Of a stretch of DNA of 64,000 nucleotides, positions 19,801 through 31,077 are shown in pieces. Position numbers and translations under genes: made by a program. The DNA is taken from the NCBI RefSeq assembly GCF_003574835.2, contig NZ_CP063196.1, positions 3,410,001-3,474,000 on the forward strand, read 5' to 3'. The notes below the pieces were generated by a model. That model made no database searches. It was not told the origin of the DNA and was given only the letters and a program-made list of their open reading frames with translations. The DNA comes from Thermobifida halotolerans. GTDB lineage: Bacteria; Actinomycetota; Actinomycetes; Streptosporangiales; Streptosporangiaceae. How positions within the stretch are numbered: the first letter of the stretch is position 1; every line of letters starts with the position of its first letter.

Positions 19801-20514
19801 TCATCCCCGCCCCGCGAACGAGGACCGGGGCGGCTCCGGGTCGCGCAGCGAGAGCCGCGGCCAGGCCACCTGGGTCAGGTGCTCCACGACGAGGTCGGCC
19901 TGGGTCAGCGCCTCGGGCGGATGGGTGGTCGTGATGCCGACGACCCGCATCCCCGCGCCGCGGCCCGCCATGATCCCCGCCGGGGTGTCCTCGAAGACCA
20001 CGATGTGCTCGGGCTCGTGGCCGAGGATCTCGGCTCCGCCGAGATACCCCTGGGGATGCGGCTTGCCCACGGTGACGTCGCCCGCGGTGACCAGTCCCCG
20101 GAACATCCCGCGAACCCCCAGCCATTCGAGGGCGCTTTCGGCCCACTCCCGTCCGGCGGAGGTGACCAGCGCGAACGGCACCCCTTGGGAGTGCAGGTGG
20201 TGCAGGAACGCCACCGACTCGGGCAACGGCGCCACCTGCGGCAGGTCGGGGTCCTGGCCGTGGCGCCACAGCTCGTCGAAGATCTGCTCCAGGCTCTCCC
20301 CGGGAAACAGGTGGGGGAGCTCGGCCACGACGTCCCCGCCGCGCCGCCCCATGAACCGGCGCAGCAGCGCCTCGTCGGGGGTGATGCCGCGTGCCCGCAG
20401 CAGTCTGGCCCACACGGCCGCGCTGCGGGGTTCGCTGTTGATCAGAGTTCCGTCGAGGTCGAACAGGGCCGCGCGCGGCGGCACGAACTCGGTGTCGGTT
20501 TCCCTCAGGCCCAT
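19801..20514 (-). CDS. HAD-family sugar-phosphatase-like protein inside the PTS operon
   Basis: 237 residues with an intact HAD active site: FDLDGTL (D19, D21), VTSAGR, K in VTVGKPHP and VVFEDTPAG. The cap and motifs resemble beta-phosphoglucomutase/2-deoxyglucose-6-phosphatase types acting on sugar phosphates. The ATG at 20514 overlaps the end of crr by 10 nt, and the stop is 3 nt from ptsH, so translation is probably coupled. Placement between two PTS carriers suggests control of sugar-phosphate pools, an inference from context only. Confidence 0.9.
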   Translation of the reverse strand: MGLRETDTEFVPPRAALFDLDGTLINSEPRSAAVWARLLRARGITPDEALLRRFMGRRGGDVVAELPHLFPGESLEQIFDELWRHGQDPDLPQVAPLPESVAFLHHLHSQGVPFALVTSAGREWAESALEWLGVRGMFRGLVTAGDVTVGKPHPQGYLGGAEILGHEPEHIVVFEDTPAGIMAGRGAGMRVVGITTTHPPEALTQADLVVEHLTQVAWPRLSLRDPEPPRSSFAGRG

Positions 20515-20954
20515 CGAAACAGCAGTTCCCCTCGTTTGACTTCTCCGCTGACCGGCCGGGAGATGACGTCGCCGTCGGCGTCCAGCGCGACGATCGGCAC
20601 GATCGGGGAGATCCCGCTGGCCACGACCGCGGCGGGATTCCATCGGATCAGCGGCTGGCCCGCCGTGACCTCCTGGCCTTCGGCGACCAGGAGTTCGAAC
20701 CCCCGGATCAGGGGGAGGCGGACCGTGTTGATCCCCAGATGCACCAGGATTCCCTTGCCGCGGGCGCTGCGCACCACGAACGCGTGCGGATGGAAGCTGA
20801 CGATCCGGCCGGTGATCGGCGCGATCGCCTCCTGGGGTTCCTGTCGGGGGTCGATAGCGGTTCCCGGACCGACCAGGCCCTGCGCGAACGTCGGTTCGGG
20901 GACCCTGGCGAGCCCCACAGCCGCACCCGTCACGGGGGCGAGTACCGCAAGCAC
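20505..20954 (-). CDS. crr: PTS glucose-type EIIA component
   Basis: 149 residues, normal for a stand-alone EIIA(Glc). Both active-site histidines are present 15 apart: H57 in SFHPHAFV and H72 in ILVHLGINTV, H72 being the phosphorylated one. It receives phosphate from HPr and passes it to membrane EIIB/EIIC partners, and in other bacteria signals carbon status. The GTG start at 20954 has a strong AGGAGG about 7 nt upstream. It heads the operon crr-HAD-ptsH. Confidence 0.95.
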   Translation of the reverse strand: MLAVLAPVTGAAVGLARVPEPTFAQGLVGPGTAIDPRQEPQEAIAPITGRIVSFHPHAFVVRSARGKGILVHLGINTVRLPLIRGFELLVAEGQEVTAGQPLIRWNPAAVVASGISPIVPIVALDADGDVISRPVSGEVKRGELLFRWA

Positions 20955-21097
20955 GCTCCTACCTCCTTCACCGACCGGGGCGTCGTCGGACGGCAGCAGC
21001 CACCCGGACTCGCGAGGTGCCGTGGGTCACAGCAGAGCTTAGGCCGGAGCGTTCCGGAAACCTAGCCGGTGGGCGGAAAAACGCGTGGCCGCTCCCT

Positions 21098-21127
21098 GCC
21101 ATCGGGAGGGGAGCCCCTCCCGATGGC
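21098..21127. terminator. Second hairpin between secA and crr
   Basis: A perfect 13-bp stem (21098-21110 with 21115-21127) with a 4-nt loop gagc. It lies 14 nt beyond the larger hairpin and upstream of the crr promoter area, so it probably acts as a back-up insulator against read-through from secA. Confidence 0.65.
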
Positions 21128-21141
21128 GGGGCCGGCAGCGT

Positions 21142-21188
21142 GGACGGCGACGGCCCCGGGGCTCGGGGCCCCGGGGCCGTCGCCGTCC
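21142..21188 (-). terminator. Terminator of secA
   Basis: A perfect 21-bp stem (21142-21162 with 21168-21188), loop tcggg, lies 7 nt past the secA stop. It is extremely GC-rich with no U-run, the form usual for actinobacterial terminators. Confidence 0.8.
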
Positions 21189-21195
21189 GGTGGTG

Positions 21196-24102
<2,907 letters not shown>

Positions 24103-24238
24103 TTCTAATGCGCTCCTCGCGATCGTGGCCCGCATCCGGAGACGGGACGCATCCATCCCCCACAGCTTCCATCGTAGGAGAGCCTATTGCCTCCCCAGGC
24201 ATATCTGCGTACCGCGAAGTCGGAAATACGGGGAGTGA

Positions 24239-24970
24239 TCATCTGGAGCGGGAAGAAGTCCCGTCCCCGTCGGCGTCGTCGGCATCGAGGAACTTCTCCC
24301 GGATGGCGTAGACGGCCGCCTCGGTCCGCGAGTGCAACTGGAGTTTCTCCAGGATGTTGCGGACGTGGTTCTTCACCGTGTTGTCCGAGATGTAGAGCCG
24401 GTCGGCGATGTCGCGGTTGTTCAGCCCCCGCGCGACCAGACGCAGCACCTCGGTCTCGCGTCCGGTCAACCGGGGGACCGAGGCCGGCTGGCTGCGCCCC
24501 CGCTCCCCGTCCTTGCGCGCCAGTGCCGCGAACTCGCCGATGAGCTTGGTGGCCATGGAGGGGTTGATGAAGGACTGGCCGTTGGAGACCGCCCGCACGG
24601 CCTCGGGGAGTTCGACCACCGAGATCTCCTTGAGGAGGTAGCCCGTCGCGCCGGCCTTGAGCGCCTCGAAGAGGTCCTCCTCCTCGTCACTCATCGTGAG
24701 CATCACGATCTTGGCGTCGGGGACGGCGCTCTTGATTCCCGAGCAGGCGGTGATCCCCCCGGCCCTGGGCATGCGCACGTCCAGGAGCACGACGTCGGGG
24801 CGGAGCGCCGCGGCCCGGGCCACCGCCTCCTCCCCGTCTCCGGCCTCCCCCACCACGTCGATGTCCGGTTCCTCCGCGAGAACGGAGACCAGCCCTCTCC
24901 GGAAGAACGCGTGGTCGTCGACGACGAGCACCTTGATGGATCCCAGTCGGGTGGGGGGAGTCCCGCTCAC
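24239..24970 (-). CDS. NarL/LuxR-type response regulator
   Basis: 243 residues. The receiver domain (about 12-130) has the acidic pocket DD (18-19), phosphoacceptor D64 in VLLDVRMP, Thr in MLTMSD and Lys in YLLKE. A C-terminal LuxR helix-turn-helix (about 167-225) reads LTGRETEVLRLVARGLNNRDIADRLYISDNTVKNHV. It should be switched on by a sensor kinase, but no kinase gene is adjacent, so it is an orphan here. GTG 24970 is preceded by GGAAGGAAA. It sits between secA and hpf. Confidence 0.93.
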   Translation of the reverse strand: MSGTPPTRLGSIKVLVVDDHAFFRRGLVSVLAEEPDIDVVGEAGDGEEAVARAAALRPDVVLLDVRMPRAGGITACSGIKSAVPDAKIVMLTMSDEEEDLFEALKAGATGYLLKEISVVELPEAVRAVSNGQSFINPSMATKLIGEFAALARKDGERGRSQPASVPRLTGRETEVLRLVARGLNNRDIADRLYISDNTVKNHVRNILEKLQLHSRTEAAVYAIREKFLDADDADGDGTSSRSR

Positions 24971-25082
24971 TGCCTGTGTTTCCTTCCTCCCGCGCGGTGG
25001 CGTCACACGGGTGCGGGCATTGCGGCCCCCGGAGCCGTTTCTTCGCTTCCGGAAGGCGTGGCCATGCCCGGTTTCCGGCGTA

Positions 25083-25096
25083 CCGGGAATTCCCGG
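25083..25096. promoter_or_regulatory. Perfect 14-bp palindrome upstream of the response-regulator gene
   Basis: ccgggaattcccgg reads the same on both strands and lies 113 bp upstream of the regulator's start. It could be an operator, possibly autoregulatory. No binding protein can be assigned. Confidence 0.3.
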
Positions 25097-25124
25097 AGGA
25101 ATCCACCGAAGCGCCGTACCCCAT

Positions 25125-25163
25125 GGTGCGCCGCGCCCGACCGCGGGCCGGACGCGGCGCACC
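25125..25163 (-). terminator. Hairpin terminator after hpf
   Basis: An 11-bp perfect stem ggtgcgccgcg/cgcggcgcacc (25125-25135 with 25153-25163), 27 nt past the hpf stop. No U-run. Confidence 0.65.
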
Positions 25164-25189
25164 GGGACGCTATTCAGATGTAGGAAACT

Positions 25190-25876
25190 TTATTCCATGA
25201 GGCGCAACACGCCATAGTTGAACCCCTTGCGGCGGTAGACCACGCTGGGCGAGCCCTGCTCCTTGTCGCGGAAGAGGTAGAAATCGTGTCCCACCAGCTC
25301 CATTTCCATTAGGGCCTGGTCAATGGTCATGGGTTCGGCGTGGTGGAATTTCTCGCGGACGACCACGGGGGCGCCGCCCTGCGTGTCGAGTTCGACGAAC
25401 TCGTCGGCGAACGCGTCGTCCACGGCGGCTCCGTCGAACTCCTCCTCGGTCTCCACCGTCTCCTCACGGCGCTCCACGGTGGTCCGCGTCTGGGTCACCG
25501 TGTCGAGCGGGGACTCGGTGGGCAGTTGCGCGGTGGCGGCGGCGACGGAGACCAGGCTGCGGCTTCCCTTGTGCACCTTGCGGCGGTCGGCGACCTTGCG
25601 CAGCCGGGACTCGATTCGGTCGAGGGCGAGGTCCAGGGCGGTGTAGCGGTCGTCCGCGGCGGCTTCCCCCCTGATCACCGGGCCACCGGAGCGGATGGTC
25701 AGCTCAACCCGCTCGCGGTGGTCGGCGAGCTTCGGGTTGCGCTCCTTGGACACCTCCACATCGACGCTCATCATGTCCTTGTGGTCCCACTTGTGGAGCT
25801 TGGCCAGCTTGTGCTCGACGTGGCGCCGGAACTTGTCGCTGACTCCTGTGCGTCGACCCTTGACGATGATGTCCAC
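25190..25876 (-). CDS. hpf: Ribosome hibernation-promoting factor, long form
   Basis: 228 residues. The N-terminal S30AE domain (1-105, from VDIIVKGRRTGVSDKFRRHVE) binds the decoding centre. An acidic linker leads to the C-terminal dimerisation domain (about 172-228, VVREKFHHAEPMTIDQALMEMELVGHDFYLFRD). Long HPF joins two 70S ribosomes into inactive 100S dimers in stationary phase. The GTG at 25876 has AAGGGGG 4-5 nt upstream. A leader of more than 600 nt precedes it. Confidence 0.95.
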   Translation of the reverse strand: MDIIVKGRRTGVSDKFRRHVEHKLAKLHKWDHKDMMSVDVEVSKERNPKLADHRERVELTIRSGGPVIRGEAAADDRYTALDLALDRIESRLRKVADRRKVHKGSRSLVSVAAATAQLPTESPLDTVTQTRTTVERREETVETEEEFDGAAVDDAFADEFVELDTQGGAPVVVREKFHHAEPMTIDQALMEMELVGHDFYLFRDKEQGSPSVVYRRKGFNYGVLRLME

Positions 25877-26517
25877 AAGACCCCCTTCATCGCGTGGCCG
25901 CCCGTGTGCGGCGGCCAGCCGAGTGGTGTGTGCCCCGTTCGCTGTACGCGCCGGGTTGCTCGTCTCTTCCTCCTCTCTCGCCACAGCGGCCACAGGCCTT
26001 CCTGATGGGCGTATACCCCTGCGTCTCACGGTCCTCACCGGCCACTGGTCCCGTGTTCGACCGGAGGCGGCACGCCGCGGCCTGCCGTGAGGCGGCGGTC
26101 TGTCGGGGCGGGACGCGGATCACGTCCGCGGGAGGAAGAAGAGGCGTCGGGGCCGTCCGAACACGTGGGCTCCCGCCCACCGGTGCCGAATCCACAGGGG
26201 GGGCGCCCCTCCGGGCGCGCCCCGTGTGGACAGGAAGTGCCACCCGTCCGGCCGACCTGGTCTTCGTCCCCACATCCGCCTGCTGAGAGGCTCGCGGCGC
26301 TTGTGCGCCACTACTGCTCTTCTCCCTGGTCAGGAGGGCATCGGACCCTCCGAAGGGGCAGGACTTACCTCTAAGCCGCACCGTGATCAGTCGACGAAAA
26401 GTCGCCTTACGTGGGCCGTTTCGCCTGCGGCTGGCATCGGCTTGCCGACCCGGCGCCTCCACTGGGAGGGCGCCGCGTTCGACGCAACCACGGACCCGGA
26501 CGGGTGCCATACCTGGA
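25877..26517 (-). other. Long untranslated leader upstream of hpf
   Basis: About 640 nt separate the best promoter candidate from hpf. No frame here has convincing codon use. Several short stems can be drawn on the minus strand (ggaggg/ccctcc near 26335, ggcgc/gcgcc near 26305, ggggcg/cgcccc near 26215). A GGGTAT box near 26010, of the type used by stress sigma factors, might be a second start, but its -35 is unconvincing. Confidence 0.4.
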
Positions 26518-26546
26518 ACGCTAGCCCGAGATCGGCCAGTTGTCAG
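26518..26546 (-). promoter_or_regulatory. Candidate sigma-A promoter for the hpf leader
   Basis: On the minus strand CTGACA (26541-26546) and TAGCGT (26518-26523) are separated by exactly 17 bp, close to the housekeeping consensus TTGACA-17-TAnnnT. It lies just downstream of comF and points toward hpf. Confidence 0.5.
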
Positions 26547-26587
26547 GTGCTGTTTCCCAACGACTTCGCCGGCACGCCCCGAGAACT

Positions 26588-27361
26588 TCACAAACCCGAC
26601 AACAAATCGGGGAACGGGCCGGTGTCGGAACCGCTCCCCCTCCGCCCGGTGTGGCCGTACTCACCTCCGAACCGCCCGGTCCCGGGCCCGCGCTCGGTCA
26701 CCACGGCGGCGCCGCTGACCCGGACCCCCGTCGCGCCGAGCGCCCGGACCGCCTCGGCCAGGGTGGCGCCGGTCGTGAGCACGTCGTCGACGACGACGGC
26801 CGCCCCCTCCTCCGGCGGGAGGCCGCCGTGGGAGCGCGCCCGCATCGCACCGGCCAGGTTCGACCACCGCGCCGCCGAGTCGAGTCCCACCTGGTCGCGG
26901 GTGGCGTGGACGTAGCGCAGCGCGGACACCGCCCGGGCGTCGACCCCCTGTCCGCGCAACCGGGCCGCCGCGATCGTGCTCAGTGTCCGCACCGGGTCGT
27001 AGCCCCGCTGCCGGGTGGCCGCGGCCCGTCCGGGAACGGGGACCAGCCTGATCCGCCGCGCCGTGGGCGCCGCCGCCCGCACCGCGCCGGCCAGTCCGCG
27101 GGCCAGCCGCTCCCCGAGTGCCCTGCGTCCACCGTTCTTGAAGGCCAGCAGGACCGCGCGGCCTCGTCCGGCGTGGGGGCCCACCGCCCAGACCGGCGGG
27201 CAGCCCCGCCGGGACCGACAGCGCCACGGCCCCTGGTCGAGCGCCTCCGCGCACGCCGCGCACACCACCGCTCCGCCGAGGCCGCATCCGGCGCACCGCT
27301 GCTCCAGCACCAGGTCGCCCAGCGCCGCCGTCCATCCGGAGAGGACCGAGAGAATCGCCAT
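26588..27361 (-). CDS. ComF-family phosphoribosyltransferase-like protein
   Basis: 257 residues. An N-terminal four-Cys zinc ribbon (RCAGCGLGG...CAAC, about 22-38) is followed by a type I phosphoribosyltransferase domain ending in the PRPP motif VVVDDVLTTGAT (about 190-201). ComF proteins act in DNA uptake in naturally competent bacteria; in actinobacteria the role is unproven. The C-terminal ~45 residues after the PRPP motif are Gly/Arg-rich. The last codons form a cccga/tcggg hairpin (26595-26611). It lies between lpqB and hpf, as in M. tuberculosis (Rv3242c). Confidence 0.88.
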   Translation of the reverse strand: MAILSVLSGWTAALGDLVLEQRCAGCGLGGAVVCAACAEALDQGPWRCRSRRGCPPVWAVGPHAGRGRAVLLAFKNGGRRALGERLARGLAGAVRAAAPTARRIRLVPVPGRAAATRQRGYDPVRTLSTIAAARLRGQGVDARAVSALRYVHATRDQVGLDSAARWSNLAGAMRARSHGGLPPEEGAAVVVDDVLTTGATLAEAVRALGATGVRVSGAAVVTERGPGTGRFGGEYGHTGRRGSGSDTGPFPDLLSGL

Positions 27362-27449
27362 GCCTCCACGGTGCGCCCGCGCCGCGGAACGTCGCCACAC
27401 GGACCTTCCGCCTGTGGAAAACCCTCCGGGGTCCCCGCTCCCTTCGGCG

Positions 27450-29327
27450 TCAGCCCGGGTAGACCGGGTTGGTGCCCTCGACCGCGCGGCTCCACATGAG
27501 GCGGTCGCTGGAGGAGGAGACGGTGTCCTCCTCGGTGCCCGACAGCAGGGGCATGCCGGGAGCCGCGGTGATGGTCTTCATGTCGACGCCCGTCACCGCG
27601 CCCGCGCTGGTGGACTCCCCGCTCCCGTTGAGCGGAACCAGGTAGGCCTGTATCGCGCCGCGGTCCTTCTGCCCCAGGACCGCCAACTGGTCGGCGCCGC
27701 GCCAGGACAGGTCGGTGACGGTGGCCAGGTCGGTGGCCAGGGGCAGGAAGCCCCGGAGGGACACCTCCGACTCGTCGTGGACGACACGGCCGACCAGCAC
27801 CCTGCCGGTGTCGGAGGTCCCGGTCAGGACCGCGACGCGGGTGCCGTCCCTGGAGACCTGCAGCCCGACGGCCGGGACCTCCGACAGTTCCGGCGCGTGG
27901 ACCTCGACCGGGTCGGCTCCGTCGGGCAGCAGCCACAGCCGGCTGCGCCCGGTCTCCTCGGCCTCCGCGGACCGGCCGGACTGCTCCGCACCGGTGTCCC
28001 CCGGTTCGGTGTCGTCGTCGAGGGCCTCCTCCTGCTGGACCTCCTCCACCTCGGCGGAGAGGGCCTCCAGGACCCACAGGTTGCCGTAGCCGTCCCAGGA
28101 CAGCGCGACGTAGTCGCCTCCCTCGAGGACGGTCGCGTACTCGCTTCCCGCGGCGAGCCGGGCGACGCGCACCGAGCCGTCGTCCGGTGAGATGCCCGCC
28201 ACCCTCTCCTCGTCGAGGGAGACCGCGTGCTCCTCCAGCAGCACGTGCCCCTGCCCCGCCGCTCCCGGGGCGAGGGCCTCCTGCCCGTCGACGTCGAGCG
28301 ACCACAACTGGCCGTCCCGCACGAAGTAGGCGCGCGGCGATCCGGTCATCCCCGCCGGGTTCACCGAGTTCCACTCCTGGCTGCTGGCCTGGAGAATGCC
28401 GTCCTCGACGCCGGGGAGCTCCACCTCCTCGCCGTTGATCAGCAGCGTGAACTCCTGGATCTCGGGGAGCTGCTTGAGGGTCCACACGAGCTGGGCGCCC
28501 ATCCCGAAGAGCCGTTCGGAGTCGGCCGCCGAGGCCCGGGGGGAGTCGAGGTTCACGGTGACGTTTCCCGAGGAGTAGGCCACCGACGCCGTGGTCCCCT
28601 CGGGGAAGGACGTGCGCACCGCGGGGGTCAGCCAGTCGGTGGCCCCCTCCACCAGCATCCCGACCAGGCGCTGGGCGAGCTGCTCGGTGATGCCCACCGC
28701 GGAGTGCACCGGCAGGAAGACCGGGTCCGGCACGAGGGTGCTCAGGTCCTGGTTGAAGTAGTACAGGTTGAGGGGGCGGTACACCCGGTTCACGTCCTGG
28801 CGGCTCAGCAGGATGTCGTCGGGCAGGTCGTCGATCCGCCACTCGTCGTCCTCCTTGGTCAGGTGGAAGACGACGTCGATGGTCTGGCCCTGCTCGGCCG
28901 CCACGTACTGCCCGTCGGAGCGGATGGTCGCGTACAGCGGGGTGCGCACGCGCACCTGGGCGGTCCGCCCCTCCTCCACCGTCTCCACGTCGAAGCGGAC
29001 GGCGTCCATCTCCTCGTAGACGAGCACCTGGTCGCTGGGTTCCCAGACCCTGCTCTGCTCCTCGGTCATGTACAGCCGGGCCGCCTCGTGGTTCTCCTCG
29101 AAACTGCCCATGTCCTTGAGGAAGCCGCGGACCAGGGTGTTCTCGCCCCATCCCGGCTGCGGTCCGGCGGGCAGCAGCCGGGTGAAGGTGTCGACCTGGT
29201 TGCCGAACCTGTCGCCCCTGCCCTCGAAGGTGGGCCCCCCGGTGGGCACGCTGGCGCACCCCGACAGCGCCGCCACGAGACAGAACGCCCAGACAGCGGC
29301 GTCGATCCGGCCTCGCCGTCCGATCAC
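27450..29327 (-). CDS. lpqB: Lipoprotein LpqB, MtrAB accessory protein
   Basis: 625 residues. The signal peptide ends in ALSGC, a good lipobox, so the protein is anchored outside the membrane. A GerMN-type domain lies near 180-310 and a beta-propeller region near 320-625, as in the LpqB family. In mycobacteria LpqB binds the sensor domain of MtrB and modulates signalling. The GTG start overlaps the mtrB stop (GTGA), so the two are translationally coupled. An acidic Glu/Asp-rich insertion (VEEVQQEEALDDDTEPGD) lies in the propeller. Confidence 0.95.
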   Translation of the reverse strand: MIGRRGRIDAAVWAFCLVAALSGCASVPTGGPTFEGRGDRFGNQVDTFTRLLPAGPQPGWGENTLVRGFLKDMGSFEENHEAARLYMTEEQSRVWEPSDQVLVYEEMDAVRFDVETVEEGRTAQVRVRTPLYATIRSDGQYVAAEQGQTIDVVFHLTKEDDEWRIDDLPDDILLSRQDVNRVYRPLNLYYFNQDLSTLVPDPVFLPVHSAVGITEQLAQRLVGMLVEGATDWLTPAVRTSFPEGTTASVAYSSGNVTVNLDSPRASAADSERLFGMGAQLVWTLKQLPEIQEFTLLINGEEVELPGVEDGILQASSQEWNSVNPAGMTGSPRAYFVRDGQLWSLDVDGQEALAPGAAGQGHVLLEEHAVSLDEERVAGISPDDGSVRVARLAAGSEYATVLEGGDYVALSWDGYGNLWVLEALSAEVEEVQQEEALDDDTEPGDTGAEQSGRSAEAEETGRSRLWLLPDGADPVEVHAPELSEVPAVGLQVSRDGTRVAVLTGTSDTGRVLVGRVVHDESEVSLRGFLPLATDLATVTDLSWRGADQLAVLGQKDRGAIQAYLVPLNGSGESTSAGAVTGVDMKTITAAPGMPLLSGTEEDTVSSSSDRLMWSRAVEGTNPVYPG

Positions 29328-31057
29328 GTTTCCTCCCCCGCGCCCGCTCCGCGCACGGTCTCCAGACCCACCTGCTGGCCGCTGAACACCGACAGCGTTC
29401 CTCCCAGCGCGACCTCCGGCGGCACCAGCGGCAGCGGGGAGCCCCGCAGCTCGGTACCGGACACCCGCGGCAGCGACAGCCGGAACTGCGACCCCTCGCC
29501 GGGCCTGCCCCACGCCTGGAGCCAGCCCCCGTGCAGTTGCGCGTCCTCCTTGGCGATGGACAGCCCCAGACCGGTTCCGCCCGTGGTGCGCGCCCGGGCC
29601 GGATCGGCCCGCCAGAAGCGGTCGAAGCACAGGTGCTCCTCTCCCTCCTTGAGGCCGACCCCGAAGTCGCGGACCGCCACCGCCACGGCGTCCCGGTCCC
29701 CGGCCGCCGTCACGACGACGTCCTTGCCCTCGCTGTGCTCGATCGCGTTGACGATGAGGTTGCGCAGGATGCGGTTGATGCGGCGGGCGTCGAACTCGGC
29801 GGCGCACGGTTCCGCGGGCAGCCGCAGCACCACCTTGATCCCGCGCTTCTCCGCGATCTGCTCGGCCTCGCTGACGGCCTTGAGGACCGAGTCGCGGATG
29901 TCGGTGCGCTCGACGGCCAGCGTGGCGGCCCCGGCGTCGTGCCTGCTGATCTCCAGCAGGTCGGCGAGCAGCTCCTCGAAGCGCTCCAGTTGGCTCTGCA
30001 GCAGCTCCACGGAGCGCCGCATCGTGGGGTCGAAGCCGTCGCGCTCCTCGAACAGCAGGTCCCCCGCCATGCGGATGGTCGTCAACGGGGTGCGCAGCTC
30101 GTGCGAGACGTCGGAGACGAACTGGCGCTGGACCTTGGACAGCTCCTCCAACTCCTGGATCTTCTCCTGGAGGCTGCCCGCCATGTCGTTGAAGGACACC
30201 GCCAGGCGCGCGAGGTCGTCCTCGCCGCGCACCCGCATCCGCTCCGACAGGTCCCCGGAGGACAGCCTCTCGGCCGAACTCGCGGCCTGGCGCACCGGCG
30301 TGACCACCTGCCGGGTGACCACGTAGGCGATGGCCGCCAGCAGCAGGACCATCACGGAGGCGACCAGGACCAGAGTGCGCTGCACCAGGTCGAGCATCTG
30401 CTGCTCGTTGTCCAGGGGGAAGAGGTAGTAGAGCTCGTAGGCGCTGGACAGTTGGGCTCCCACGGCGAGTCCGGGCTCACGCTCGGCGCCGCGGACGATC
30501 TCGGTGTAGCGACCGTGCTGGGTGTCGCCGGCGCTGTCCTGCACCTCCTCCCGCAACTGCGCGGGCACGCTGCCCTCTCCGACCCCGCCGCTGGCCCGGC
30601 CGGTCATGCCGCCCACCGAGGGCAGGATCACCACGTCGTACAGGCCGGTGGACCCGCTGCGCGCGCTGAGTTCCTCGACGATCTCGTCGAGTTGGCGTTC
30701 GGGGTCCTGCTGGCCGCTGTCCTGGAGGATGCCCAGGGCGGTGGTCAGACCGATGTGGTGGTCGCTGAACGCGGCCTGCTCCTTGGCCTTGAGCAGGTCG
30801 GAGCGGACCTGCTGCACCATGAAGAACCCCAGGACCGCGGTGACCAGCACCGACGCCACCAGGGTGGTGGTGACCACGCGCAGCTGCAGGGAGCGCCGCC
30901 ACCGCGAGTGCACGGCGGTGACGAGGGTGCGGGCCAGGCGCTGGGTGACCAGGTACCCGGCGCGCAGCGCGTTCCCCGTCCGCTGCCATCGCGTGGACGC
31001 GGCCTCCCCGTCCGTGGCGGGGACAGCCGCGTTCGCACCGGGGACGATGTCCGACAC
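29324..31057 (-). CDS. mtrB: Sensor histidine kinase MtrB
   Basis: 577 residues. Membrane helices near 61-83 and 229-248 flank an extracellular sensor domain of about 145 residues. A HAMP segment follows, then the H-box FVSDVSHELRTP with H319 and the ATPase domain (NLIVNAIEHS, DFGVGL, GGTGLGLSIAKE). It autophosphorylates and transfers phosphate to MtrA, controlling cell division and cell-wall genes. The tail after residue 530 is unusual filler (PLPLVPPEVALGG). The GTG at 31057 lies 20 nt after mtrA. Confidence 0.96.
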   Translation of the reverse strand: MSDIVPGANAAVPATDGEAASTRWQRTGNALRAGYLVTQRLARTLVTAVHSRWRRSLQLRVVTTTLVASVLVTAVLGFFMVQQVRSDLLKAKEQAAFSDHHIGLTTALGILQDSGQQDPERQLDEIVEELSARSGSTGLYDVVILPSVGGMTGRASGGVGEGSVPAQLREEVQDSAGDTQHGRYTEIVRGAEREPGLAVGAQLSSAYELYYLFPLDNEQQMLDLVQRTLVLVASVMVLLLAAIAYVVTRQVVTPVRQAASSAERLSSGDLSERMRVRGEDDLARLAVSFNDMAGSLQEKIQELEELSKVQRQFVSDVSHELRTPLTTIRMAGDLLFEERDGFDPTMRRSVELLQSQLERFEELLADLLEISRHDAGAATLAVERTDIRDSVLKAVSEAEQIAEKRGIKVVLRLPAEPCAAEFDARRINRILRNLIVNAIEHSEGKDVVVTAAGDRDAVAVAVRDFGVGLKEGEEHLCFDRFWRADPARARTTGGTGLGLSIAKEDAQLHGGWLQAWGRPGEGSQFRLSLPRVSGTELRGSPLPLVPPEVALGGTLSVFSGQQVGLETVRGAGAGEET

Positions 31058-31077
31058 CGCTTCCGTCCTCGTCCGCC

